64,000 bases of DNA from contig OY755177.1 of the NCBI GenBank assembly GCA_963576735.1, positions 7,564,001 to 7,628,000 of the forward strand, written 5' to 3'. Shown in pieces: positions 1 to 12,900 of this stretch. A program made the position numbers and the translations under genes. A model generated the notes under the pieces. That model saw only the letters and a program-made list of their open reading frames with translations, had not been told where the DNA came from and did not search any database. Positions within the stretch are counted from its first letter, which is position 1, and every line of letters begins with the position of its first letter. Source of the DNA: Bedellia somnulentella. Lineage: Eukaryota; Arthropoda; Insecta; Lepidoptera; Bedelliidae.

Positions 1-744
1 AAAAAGCTAATAATACATTTAAAAGCTTAAAAATCTAATTTAGTTCCAAACTTTTATTTTTTACTTGATACATAGAGATTTAAACACTAATGTAATAACA
101 TATACAAAATCTACTCATCATAACTCCAGTAATACTATTTCGTAGCTTTTTTCAAATCATTGTGATGTTCATGAAACTATTGGCTGGATATGAAACTCCT
201 AGTTTCTGTTCTTATTATTTTTCCTTTCTTATATGTCTAGTTTTTTTGTTTGTGTTGTGTTTGGAAAAAAAAGATCTAGTGAACAGCAACTTTAGTTGAT
301 GTTTTCATTTATTTTTAAATAATTTGAAATGTTTATTTTCGTTTTACTCATATTTAATCATTTACTCCCGGTAAAAGGTAAAATTTCAAAAAATACATCA
401 AATAATCATCATCATAGTATGGCCTGATAATCTTGTGATATTTTGTTTTCATGTATTTTCTTCGCAAATTTCTTAATAACCAAAGACAATTAACTCAATC
501 TTGATTTTAAAGAACCATCTTACTATTGAACTGATTGATCCTAATTCAATTCATTAGTTTTTCCCCATCTTATCGTCAAAACCCACAATTGATATTATAT
601 TCGGAAAAAACGAACGACTTCAAATCTAATTTCATCAACTTCGTTCATTCTCCTATCTTACTCTTAAGTCAAGTCCAAACTTATCGACTCTATCCATCTT
701 CTATCTCACACACACATCAAACTAAACCATCTTTACTCCCCCAG
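1..744. other. AT-rich intron or upstream flank
   Basis: No coding signal seen. The last 60 bases form a pyrimidine-rich acceptor tract ending in CAG at 742-744, so this is probably the end of an intron of the SoHo/SH3 gene. Confidence 0.5.
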
Positions 745-925
745 AAGAGCCCCAAAAGCGCGTACAAAACAGATCCCAATGCGCTTACTTCGACCCAAAG
801 TCTGGTTATCTCAGCGAGCCGGAGGGGGGAGCGTGGAGCGAGTACAGCGACGTGACGCGGCGCCGCACCGCGTCCGTGCAGCACGAGCGGGAGCTCGAGT
901 CGCCGTACCTGCCTAATACTAACAA
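745..925 (+). CDS. CAP: CAP exon before the SoHo core
   Basis: The acceptor is CCCCCAG at 738-744 and the donor is AA|GTGAGT at 926. The frame enters with two bases of a codon and leaves in phase 2. It reads through [15 protein letters not shown] and [19 protein letters not shown], a stretch I recognise as conserved in insect CAP. The first 13 codons look less natural in this frame than in the frame one base earlier ([13 protein letters not shown]), so either the true acceptor differs or there is a small indel near 784. Confidence 0.75.
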
Positions 926-3900
926 GTGAGTATAGCTTAGATCGAAGAGTAAGCGGGCGAAACTGCTCTCTCGGCTAAGCACTGTGCGTTTTAACATTTC
1001 TCAGAGTGCTCGGCCAAACGTTCGCGCAATGAAAGTAGTATAGTATTTTACTATCTGGACCGACTAGCACTTTAATGTCTTGCTCATTTCTTACTTTTTT
1101 TTGGAAAACTGCCCTGGGTACGAGTATTCCTAATTCTATGAATAAAAGTAATACTATAACCACTTTGTACAGTTTGATCCCGAAACCTCAAATATGAAGA
1201 AAGAAAGAACATTTCTTCTCGTTAAAAGTACATAGGGATCTCATAAAAACGTCCGGATCATGATTATTATATAAAAGAAACAAATATTCATATATATATT
1301 TATTCATTTTTCAGATACAGCACTTTAGCATCGGCTCGAGCTAGGCAAGAGGTGTACAAAAACCAGCCCGGCAGGATAGAGAACTACGTACCTGGGAAAT
1401 CATCCGTAGTCGATCAGGAAGCTAAACAGGTATTATACAATACAATACAATTACAAATTATAAGAGTACTTTGCACATAAGAACTCAGGGTTTTTATATG
1501 CCCCGGTAGAGTACCACCGTCGCAAACTAACCAGTACATAGCCGTCCTAACTAGAAAAAATATTTGTAACGTGCGCTAATAACGTTTTTTCTTTAAATAC
1601 AACGATTTGCTCAAAAGTATGCGGATTTTTATTCAACTGCATTTATTGTCTTGGAACACAACTGAAGTATCAAAAAAAACAATGAAAAATTTAAACCATC
1701 AGAACAAACATAAGCTTTATGACATCATTCAAAATATTATAAAGGTTTGCAATGTGTGAATTGAGTGGTGGGCCTCTTGTAGCTATTATAGCCTTTATAG
1801 CCAATCACATTGAATAAATTTCCTTTAACTTACCTCAGTAAACCTTAAATTATTCTTATTTTCAAGCTATGAAAATACACTCTTTGAATAGAAATGTGAA
1901 TAAGAAAGATCTAATTACGTAAAAAATATAACATCGTGAAAGGCGAGACTGAGGAGTTAATGAAACTATAATGTTCAGTTAAATAAACTGTAACTTTTTG
2001 TAACAATAATATATTTTTCTAGTTAGGACGGCATACATCCTACTCCTAAATTTCCAGTAGCATTATTGCAATTCTTGTGTTTTTTTTTCTAGTGGTGGGA
2101 CGAGGTCATGGACATTTTTGACGGGGTAAACACTTTTATTTATTTTCGCTTATCAGAGGTTTTTAAATTGCTTTATCATAATAGACTAATATCATTAATT
2201 GTTTTGAATAACTGCTTTGGGCGCTTAATATTTATTTAAATTTATTTGAAAGCCCAATTTGCTTTAAACTGAAAAATATGTTGTTGGATTATAAGAACAA
2301 AGAGTAAATGGATAAATATTTTCATACTTACGTCGTCTTATGTGCATTGAAATTTAAAACTAGTATTTTGAAATTACCTTTTTTTAATTATCAAAAACCA
2401 ATATTTTCAAACTTTTAGTTAAAGTCTAAGTTCTTTATACTCACAAATTCTGAATATAAATAATACATCAATAAATATTGTTACGTATTTCATAACATCT
2501 ATTGCGAAATCCCTCTGAAATAAAATTATATTTAACACATATTTTTCTTGAACCTAAATAAAACCGCTGTATATTAAATTCAAATAAAATACTAATACAA
2601 TATAATTTCCTTTATCGTGGTGGCGAACTAACAGTGGCTTGACGAGAACTCCCCCCTGCCTCCTTACAGCACATTGCTCGCTCGCGCCATTCAGAAGAAT
2701 GTAAGGATTATAAGCATGCTCGATCTACGAACTCTCATAGTGAATGGATTTTCTTATTTCGATTCTTGTCTGTGTTGATTCATTGGTTTTCGTTTTTCGA
2801 TTATCTTTGCTTAATGTTGTCATCTATTATTTCTGTGTTTTTCTTCGATTAGTGAGATAAGTGTACTTCTTTGTAAGAACATAATGTATGTAATGTTTTA
2901 ACTGTGATGTACAATACATACATACATACATATACTCACGGCTATAAATCCCTTTAAAAGGGGTAGCCAGAGCTAATGAATTAGAAATTCCTCAGCCACT
3001 TTTGGATGTTGCGTGGGGAAAAGATGGTAAAATAAAGATTGTTGGTGATGGGTCTCCAGCCGCATCGCCAAATAAGCCCTTAAAAGCCCCAATACCGTTA
3101 GTCGCCTTTTACGTACACCCACCGGAAGAAATGGGGTAGTGCTGTTCTAAGCCGACACTACGCAGCTAAATGTGTAATGATGTACAATAAAGAGTTTTAA
3201 ATTATATTTTTATAATTCGAGGTTCGGTTGAAACATTTTTATTAAATATAGTTTTGAATGTTTACTAATATGGTACCTGATAGTATACTCTGATGAAATA
3301 TTGTATGAATTTGGATCATCTTTGCTTGAACTTCTATTAGTTAGTTCAAAGAAACTATTGATTTTATAACATGGACTTTCTTCTTCAGTTTGCCTCTTTT
3401 TTGCATCATAGTCAGTATTTTCGTATCAGTCAGTCGTAGTTTCATGTAACAGGAATCTACAAAGGGATTTTATATAGTCAACCGCTTCATATATAGTTTC
3501 CTTTATTTGGCTTGAATTTTGCCGTTCTGATGTTCATTTTAGTTTGTGCAAACGTTGTACTATGTGTTCGAATTGTTGAAAAAAATCATCGATATATAAA
3601 AGAGGTTTTATACTAGAATTTTAGTTGACACAACATACTGGCTAGCGAGAATATATTAGCCTTAATGGAACAAGAAGATTTATTTTTGACGCAGAGAAGA
3701 GCATTTTCTTGTCAATTCTTGATTACATTTACCAATAATACAAAATAATAAGACTGAAGTATAGTAAAGCTACAGTACTGATTGAATATTATTATCAACT
3801 TGTCTTTGTTTTACTTAATGTCTCATACGTAAAATACGTAAAAAAAACTGACTGAATATCCCAGAGCACCTCATATTTATTGATATTTCATTTGAAAAGC

Positions 3901-6900
3901 AGAAGATTTGATGGATGTACCTTGATTACACCAACTATTTGTACACTTAAGGTATGCAATAAAAGTTAGAGTTTGTGTTTGAAAAAATGTTATTTATCAA
4001 AAATTTTAGTTTAATTAAAACTTTTACTGGCTGTAAACATATGCTTTGATTGTTAGAAATATAGAGCATGTTAATTAAAAAAGTAAAAGTATATTGATTT
4101 ACTAAATGAAGTGTAATTTCAATTCAGCAATTGTCAAGTTCAGCGTCTCTACCGCAGCCGTCACCGAAGGAAAAGAAGGATTTAACGTCTGCTATACTAT
4201 CAAAGTCTAATATGGCACGGTGAGTAGTATTTATGTTTTTGATAACTTTAATTTCTATTTGTAAAACAATTATAATGATACTTTATGATACATAAAACCC
4301 GCATTACATCTAACATCTACTGCCACTCATTATGCTTACACGTGGTTGTCATTTCCTAAGCTTTAGCTCCACCTATTTTCCTTTACTTAAACTTGGTACA
4401 ACTATTGCATCAAAATATAACTTGAAATGGACAATTGACGGCATATAGGCACGCGTGATGTAAGATACAATAAATTAAAGAATATTTTCTGTGCCTCCGT
4501 TTCATGTGCTCCCCCATAAAAAAATTACACCCTTAAAAATCAACCGCTCATAATAAACCCTTACTACCTTACCTTACTTTTGGACCCTTTTTAAAATACA
4601 TAAATCTTTATTATTCAATGAGGGTAAGGTAAGGTAGGTTCAATAAGGTAGCCCCTTTCAGAACCCTTAAATACTCAGCTTGACTACAACCATATTCGTT
4701 CAAACAGTGCGCTCAAAGAGTCTGGCTACGAATCGGACTCAACGTTGATATTCCGTCGACGCGAGGACACGGAAGGTCCGTTGTCTCCGGCGGAACGTCG
4801 CGCCGCCTACAAAGATCTACAAGCGGGGGGAGAACCTCCTCTGAGAGGGTTCCGTTCACCCGCACCACCGAGGACAGGTAATATTTTAGGTCGATTTATT
4901 AATTGAAATAGTTCTGTTCTTGGATAAATTGGTGTCAGTGAAGTATAGTAGCTTTTGCTATGAGATACAGTAAAAATTGAAATAGATGTAGATAAGGCGC
5001 AGAAAATGTGTTTGAAGTTAAGTAAGATGATACAAGTTATTTCTGCGTACACTTTGAGGATTTAAACTTAGTTTTATTAAATGATACTTAATAATTACAT
5101 GATTGCACCTTTGCGCAACTAATGCTACAATACATACAAGTAACTGTAGATGTAGGTTTTAATGAACATCCACTGTTTTATCCCATTAGAATTTTCATAT
5201 TCATCATCATCATCATCATCATTATCATCAGCCAATAGACGTCCACTGCTGGACATAGAACTCCCACAAAGATCTCCACAACGACCACACTTCATATTCA
5301 TAATATTGTTTGTAATGCATCTGTGATATTATAAATAATAAGGACAAAACATACGCCCGATTTATGAATTGAGTATTCAAGCTGAGAACGACTTAAGTAT
5401 CGTTTTGTCTCATTCAGTTGTTAAGATTTCAATGCGACAGAACGATTCCTAAGTTGTTCTCAGCTGGAATATTCAATTCATTCGGGCGTTACTCTAGTAA
5501 CTTTGTTGAAATTACTTTTGAAATAGATATAAATATGAAATAATACCATTCAATATGTGTGTGTTGTAGAATAGTTAACGATTTATAATGAAATTAAATA
5601 ACATTATGACTAAATGCATTATTAACTGCGGCTAATATTAGTATCTTATTGCTTTTTACCTATGAAAAAAAGCATGTTTTCTACTTTCAAACGGTGCTGG
5701 ATATCAATTTATTTACCTTTTAACTTATTTATAAAAAACTTTAACAAACGGTGCGGTAAGCTCTAATACTATCAACATATGTAATGATTACTCTAATTTA
5801 ACCTGGTCAAGGTCAGACAATATAACCACATGCTGGCTATTGTTTGATGCATCCATTGAAGGTCAATCTATTGTAATACAACGGCGATGCGCTGGAAGCA
5901 TCAAACACGTAGTTTAGATACATACTCTATGGCGGTAAGAGGTCATCTAATACTTCTACGCATGACAATTTTAAGCTTATTTTAAATTAATCTCGGTGGT
6001 TGGAACCTGTCGACTATACTACAACATAAGGTAAACGCATGTTATCATATGTCTCCAAAACTAAACAATAATGTACACGAGTGAATTGAAAGTGCACAAT
6101 CGTACAAGCAAATCTAGATTTATCAGCTTTTACAGGCACGGAATGTTTTGCAGGGGCACCAAATATACACGTTTACCTCACGTCTAACAAATATGGAACA
6201 AATCAGATACTGAGCGAAGATTGAAATTTCACAGACGAAACTGAAATCGAGTACATTCCGATTTCTCCAACGTTGACGAGAATCAGAGTTCACAAGAAAA
6301 CACCGAAAATTCATGAAGTGATTTGTTATCCAGTGGCTAGTATTATTACTGACAAAGAAACGAAATTGAGAGACTCCGTTCCGTCATTTTTCTATATCAA
6401 TGGACCTCCAGCTCCTCCCCGACGGGTGTCGTCAAGAAACAATCGAACTTTGAAACTTGTCGATTCAACAAGGTCATCATCAAATTCACCAAAGAGATTG
6501 GTCATTACGAAAAAACAAACAAACGTAGATTTCCTGAAAGAAAGAATTAATTCAAAGTTGACGAGACAGAACACTCACATTATTTGCAAAGGTAATACTA
6601 TGCCTACAAAAAGCAAGATTGCTGAAAGAAGCGCTGTCAAAAAAAGAGTATTGTCTACTTCCGCACCACCATGTATTAACCGCAAACCAACATTAACTTG
6701 CGCATCTAAATATAATCCTAAAAAAGGTATGGTAAATACCCAGCGAAGGTCTGCATCCGAAATAAAAAATGGCACAAGTAGTTTTGCAACACCAAGAAAC
6801 ACTTTGCAACCATCTGAATACTCTAAACATCCTAATACTAAAATGTACCATTCACCCTCATCTTCGGTAACAATAGAAGGAGGAGTAGGAAGACGTACAC

Positions 6901-9900
6901 CAATTTCCAACATACTTGATAGAGTTACGTCACTAGACAAACTATGGAGTTCAGAAAAACGTAACGAGCCTATTGATAAATCTAAGGCCAGAGCCTCAGT
7001 TTCTAAAACTAATTTACTTAATCACAAAACGGCAAACTCAAGTTTAGTTCTAAACAGAACAACATGTGTCAGCAGAGGCAGAGATATGGTACGTACTGCA
7101 GAGAAGATTACTCAATCCAAATTGTTGAAAAATTCAAAAAATTATTCATCCTATTATTTAAATAATGGAATAGCAGAAAAGTCAAAGAAAGCGAACGTAG
7201 TTTTATCAAAACCATCACCAGTATTTATCGAACCTAAAAAATCAAACTTTATAAAAACAGCAGCCGTCACTAATTTGAAAAAATCGAAACGTAGTCAAAA
7301 CTCTTTAGTTTTAACGAAAACGAATCACCGTAGTGACTCGAATCCTAAAAAACTAAAAGAAAATAGTAAGAAGGATACAAATAAGAAGCAAAACGTCATT
7401 AAAATAAAAAGTATCGAAAGGGAGAACCAATCAGACGTGGATAGTCAATTTGGAGATATCTCATTTCAGTCTTGCACCATAAACTACAGTGGTGAAATGA
7501 ATAAGAAGAAAAAGAACATATCAAAAGAAATAAAAGAGACAAGAGATACAGTCATGTCAGATTCATTTTTCCAACATTTGTTTTTAAGGGATTTTTGTTA
7601 TCCTTATATGACTTACCCGGCTTTTGTTGAGCCAATCACCTCTGTTTTGCAAAAAGCAAAAATGTTTCAATCATTTCCTCAAGATTACATTACTCAGAAA
7701 ACAATCAACAGCTACTTGATTAATCGAAAACCAGTGACGTATTCCAAATTTAAATTTTGGGACCGTTATGGTAGTCCTGTGCCTTGCAAAACACCACGTT
7801 CAATTTCCGGACCTGGAAGAATTCAAAAAGGTTTGCATAAAAATGAAAGTTTGACATTAAACAAAGAATTTGGTTCATCTTCATCTCTAGCCACAACTAG
7901 AAGCAAAAGTGAGCCTCCTGAAAATAAGCTCTATTTTTCACAAACTTCAAGACCAAAATCGCCTAATGTAGTTTTCTTTAAAAAAAACCCACCACAAACG
8001 AATTCAGAGCGCATGAATTTACCTACCCAGATAATATTTTCTCAAACAAGACGTCCCATATCGCCTAAAATATATCATAACAAGACTGAAATAAAACGAA
8101 CAAAAAGTAAATCGCTTTCCCCAACAAAAAATATTCCAACTCTGACTTTACGACCTGTTTCACCATGTGCAAAAAAAATATGCACTGATAAACTAAAGCC
8201 CGATGACTATCAAACCTCAACCCATCACAGCATGATGTATTTTTCACAAACTTCTCGACCAGTATCACCTAACGTAGCAAAAATATCTGCCTCTAGCCGA
8301 AGTCAGTCTACGTCTCCAATTACTATACGATCACCATCGTACCGCCGCATAAACAGTTCTCGACTGAATAATGCAGAGAGCTTCACAAAGCGAACACGGA
8401 GTGCAGATGATACTAAAATTAAAACAAATGTATCTAATAATTGTTATAAAACTCAAAGTGAGTATAACTTAGTTAAAAATGATCCTGACTATGATGAATA
8501 CATGTGTGACATTGAAAATAAAATTTTAAGATCAGAAAGGTTTCGTGAGCTCAACCGCTATTATTCATATTTAGAAAGAATTGGTGAACTCGAAAAGGCT
8601 ACATCTACTTGTGATCTACGCCATCGGCGGAAAGATGAAGACATAATAGACTTTGAAAGATGGAAAAAAATAAGGTCTATTGAGAGGGCCGAAGCAGAAC
8701 TAAACGCTTTATATTTAAAATTAAGGATGGCGCAAGATAAAAACGATGTTCTATTTTACCCCCGAGATGTTAATGATTTTCGTTGGTCATGTGACAAAGA
8801 TCGGGGTCTAAGAATAAAAGAAAAATCTGTAGAAGATTTGAAAGATAATTTTCTTGAAGTAACTCGGTCTGATTCAGGTCTTGAGTTAGATGATATCTCA
8901 TGTAAAGATACCTACAAACCACTTTGGAGAGGAACAAGTGTTGCTGAAACTGCTTTTAATATTAATAGGAAAAACGAAAAACAAGTGTCTTCGAGAGACT
9001 CATCACTTTCACACTCAAAGTTAATAAAGTCACAAAAAGATAATACTACAAGTGAACTGCGTAGAAAGATAGGAATCGGAAATCGGTTGTGGAGTAGTCT
9101 CTCTGTTGAACAAGTCAACACATTAAAAAATCAATTAAATGCAATATATAGTAAAGATCAGGAATTCAGGAATGACAAAAATGACTGCTATGCAATTGAA
9201 ATAGATAATCACAAGCTTGAAAGCAAATCACCACTGTTTGTGAGAAGCAACTCATTGGTTACTTCATCGCTTCCTCCCGTCCCGATTCCTATTATAAGCC
9301 GATCTGAATCGATCGCTTCTATTCCTTGTCCAATAACATCCGTGAAAGATTTAAAAAATAATGTAAACAAAATACAAATGACGCTGACAGAAAGTGAAAA
9401 AAGAAGGATATCTCAAACAATAAGTAAAGAAGTACTTAAAAGAATAAAAAATCAGGACTCATACACACCATTATCACTCAAAGAAGAAATTGCAAATGCG
9501 GTCACAAACGATAATCAAAATAAATTAAATTCTTTATCTCCTACCTTGCTTTCATCACAGGAGACTTTAACTCCTAAAGGGGAAAACAAAAACGTACAGA
9601 AAACTGATAACAAACTGAGTACTCCAGAACCACCCAATTTGTCTTCTGCTAGCGAAACGGAAACTGGTAGTTCAGATGCTTCAAACAAAACAGTCATTTA
9701 TAGAGCACCTAGCAACAAAGTACAGGAAAAAGTTCATTTTTTTGAGTCTGTGAAATCTATTTATGAACAACCAACTAACACTGTTTACCATGCGAAAGAG
9801 GATTCCGATGATAATGACCAGTCTAAAAAAGGAACCTTATCGCCAGAACTTGTTTCGGAAAATAACCAAAACCAAGTTAATTTACAAATGACTCAATCAC

Positions 9901-12900
9901 AATCGTGTGCAAATTTGAAAGAGCTGTTTGGTGAAATTGAAAAAAATAAGTTCCTATCACTTCCACCTAAATCAGACCGATACTCAAGATCGCCCTCACC
10001 ATTGCTACGATCGGAAGCTCACGTGAGCGATCGTCGAACTCCCGACACGCTACCTTATTCAAGTGACGAGACAATCTGGCGTAGTCGTAGTCCGTCCCCC
10101 GACCCAGAAAGATATTGGCAAGCCTATCTAAAACTGGCGCGAGCAGGTGAAGTAAGGCGCTTAGCGCGACGTTTTGACTGTCGTGCTGCATCTCAGTCAA
10201 TATTAAGACGACATCAAAGTGACCCCGAACTTACAAACTGGTCATCTAATGAAGGGTTTTCATCAAAATTGCGTGATAAAACTAAATCATTACCACCCGT
10301 AATAAAAATTCCACTTCGTGCTGGAAATAGGTTTATGCCACATATTGATATAATCTCAAAATTGGCCGCCTTACGACGACGAACGGCTCCGAGGTCTCGA
10401 TCAGCTGAAGAAGCGTTAGAATGTCGACCTGGAGAAGTAAACAGGATCCGAAGAAGATTCGAGGTTATGTCTCTTTTAGGGCATATATATGGGTCCGCAC
10501 CTGATGTAAGCGAGTTGCAGAATATTGCACCGTATTTATCAGGAAATTGGATAGCACATAAGTATCCAAAACAAAGTGATAATAATAAATCATTGCATGA
10601 CCCTACAACTTTGGTGCTAGACAGAAAATCACCTGTGAAAAAAGTGCTGAAAACAAAATCGCCCGTACATCCCGTTAAATTAAGTTCAATACTCCATGAG
10701 TCTTTCACAAATGACAATTTCGACCCATCAAAACATCGGCCAGCAAGCCGGTACGAACCGCCACGGGCACCACCGCGGCCTCCGCCAGCTGCTTGGCCAT
10801 ATCGCTTGGGCGCCTTCGTCAATTCATCTCGCCAGACCGTTAAATTCAAAGGTTAATATATTTTCTTACTACACTTTAAATTTAAAAGCGAATTATTTGT
10901 TTAGTTTTGGAGATCATATACCCTCCTGCCTATCATTGTTTTTCCTGCAATCTAAGCTATTGATATTCGTTATGTATGCGCCTTTTTACAAAACCCGAGT
11001 GCGTGCTTACTAGATTGCGTGACGAACGACAACTTGGTTATCGTTGTCATAGTATTGATGCCCTTAACACTAACATTGCTGTATATAAAGCATAACGATA
11101 ATCAATATTGTTTCCCATCCCTTTTCCTGATTTGTGTCATTATGATCCGATACCTACCCATTTTATTCACTCTCGTAGAAGCTGACTCAGCGCCAACGCC
11201 TCCGCGTAGAGAATTAAACGGGAGTTACTCGGATACAGGTAAATAAACTATATGTATAAATATTGAATTATTTTTTAAGCAATTGCTTTACAAGCAAGCA
11301 AGAATTGACTTTACTAAAAGTTCTATTTGATTCGAAAAGTATTTGTAGTTTTCTATATATTACTTCGTGAATAAAAACGCTGGAACCACATTTAAGAAAA
11401 TTGCGTTAGAAATACTGATAAAAAAATAACATATACGGTTTTTCCATTCCAAAAGGCAGGCAGTCTTAGTCTGAAAAATAAGAGAGCATTTATGAAAAGA
11501 TTGAAGCTTACTAGGATTGTACGAAGAAGCTATCGATAGTCTCTGCCTATCCCAAGAGGAACTAATGGCGTGAGTATATGTATGTATATTTTAGACGCAA
11601 TTTGTTTTAACATTTTGTAGCCGTGCAGTGCCGGCTTAGAATATCTCTACCCCTTTCTACCCACAGTTGTCGTAAAAGGCGACTAAAGGTATGGGGCCTT
11701 TTAAAGTAGTTTTTGGGCGATTCGGTTGGAGACCCATCACCTACGACACTTTATTTCAACCATCTTGTCCTCTATTAACTTCTAAATGTTTTGGGATTTA
11801 TGGCCGTGAGTATATGTATCTAAGTATGAATAATAAGATAAAGACTGCCTTTCTTTTATTATTTTCGTGTGTTATACATATTCTAGGTGGTATTATTAGT
11901 AATTATTTTATAGAAATATTTTAAAAAATATTCTAAATTTAAATGCGTCTATCTATTTATCCTTACTTAAATTAACGTTATTAAATCGTTGGTTCAGTCA
12001 CCAATAATAATTTAATGAACATTTTTTAAAGAACAAAAAAAATACTGTCTTTTTTTATATATAAGATATTGATTATATCTTCTCAATATATTTACTTACA
12101 CTATACGAATGAAAAAAAAGAGTAACAGAAATTGGTTTAAGATGCCTTCAGAGTATTAAGACTTCAAATATTTTTGCTACCAAAATGTTATGCAAAGTAA
12201 TTTAATTATTTCATCTACTTTCGTTCTTCTGCCAATTGTATTTTAATACAAACGTTATAATCATAGCCTCAACGTGAGTAACATCGCAATTAAATCTGAT
12301 ATTAAAGTTGTGAACGAAAAAAAAACAATAGCCTTTGTTTAACTCAAACGACCCCTTAAACTTAATCTTGTAGGCTTCGAGTACGAACGTTGCCTCGGTG
12401 CGTCTGCTTGGCCAAGTCATTAAAGATGGTTAACTAATTTTTAAAAATGTTACCGTGAAGTATCAATCCGTGCTGATTATTGATATTGGAACGGTTCTGC
12501 TCAGTGATGTGTATAACTATCTGTCGAAACAAGATTTGCGTCATTGAGTTTGATTTTGCCAATGCCACCAAACTTGTTGGTCCAGTTTTTTCGATTAAAT
12601 AATATTGGAGGCCTCCAACTCATTGTGTTCGGCAGTGTTTTCAATAGTGTTTGTGATGTGAAGACTGCGAGATAAGAGCATATGTTATCATGATGGCTTT
12701 TATCTGTTGATAATAAATATGGAATATCATTTGACTTAGCAGTGTTATTTTAGTGAGCCATCGTGTTATTCGCGAACGTTATTTGAAAATTAAATAAAAG
12801 TTATGCAAATTATTGAAATTATTTCAGAAATAAAATTGTAATAAAATGAATAAAAATAGTGTAAATAATTGTGATGAAAACATCAATAAAAAATGTAAAA

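Noticed and set aside
535..855. 106-codon ORF overlapping the first CAP exon
   Set aside because: It shares bases with the exon, but its C-terminal part is out of frame with the conserved [15 protein letters not shown] segment. Its upstream part is intron-like.
10214..10849. 211-codon antisense ORF in the giant exon
   Set aside because: Shadow of the strongly coding + strand; no domain and no independent signals. The same holds for the antisense ORF at 6575-6940.
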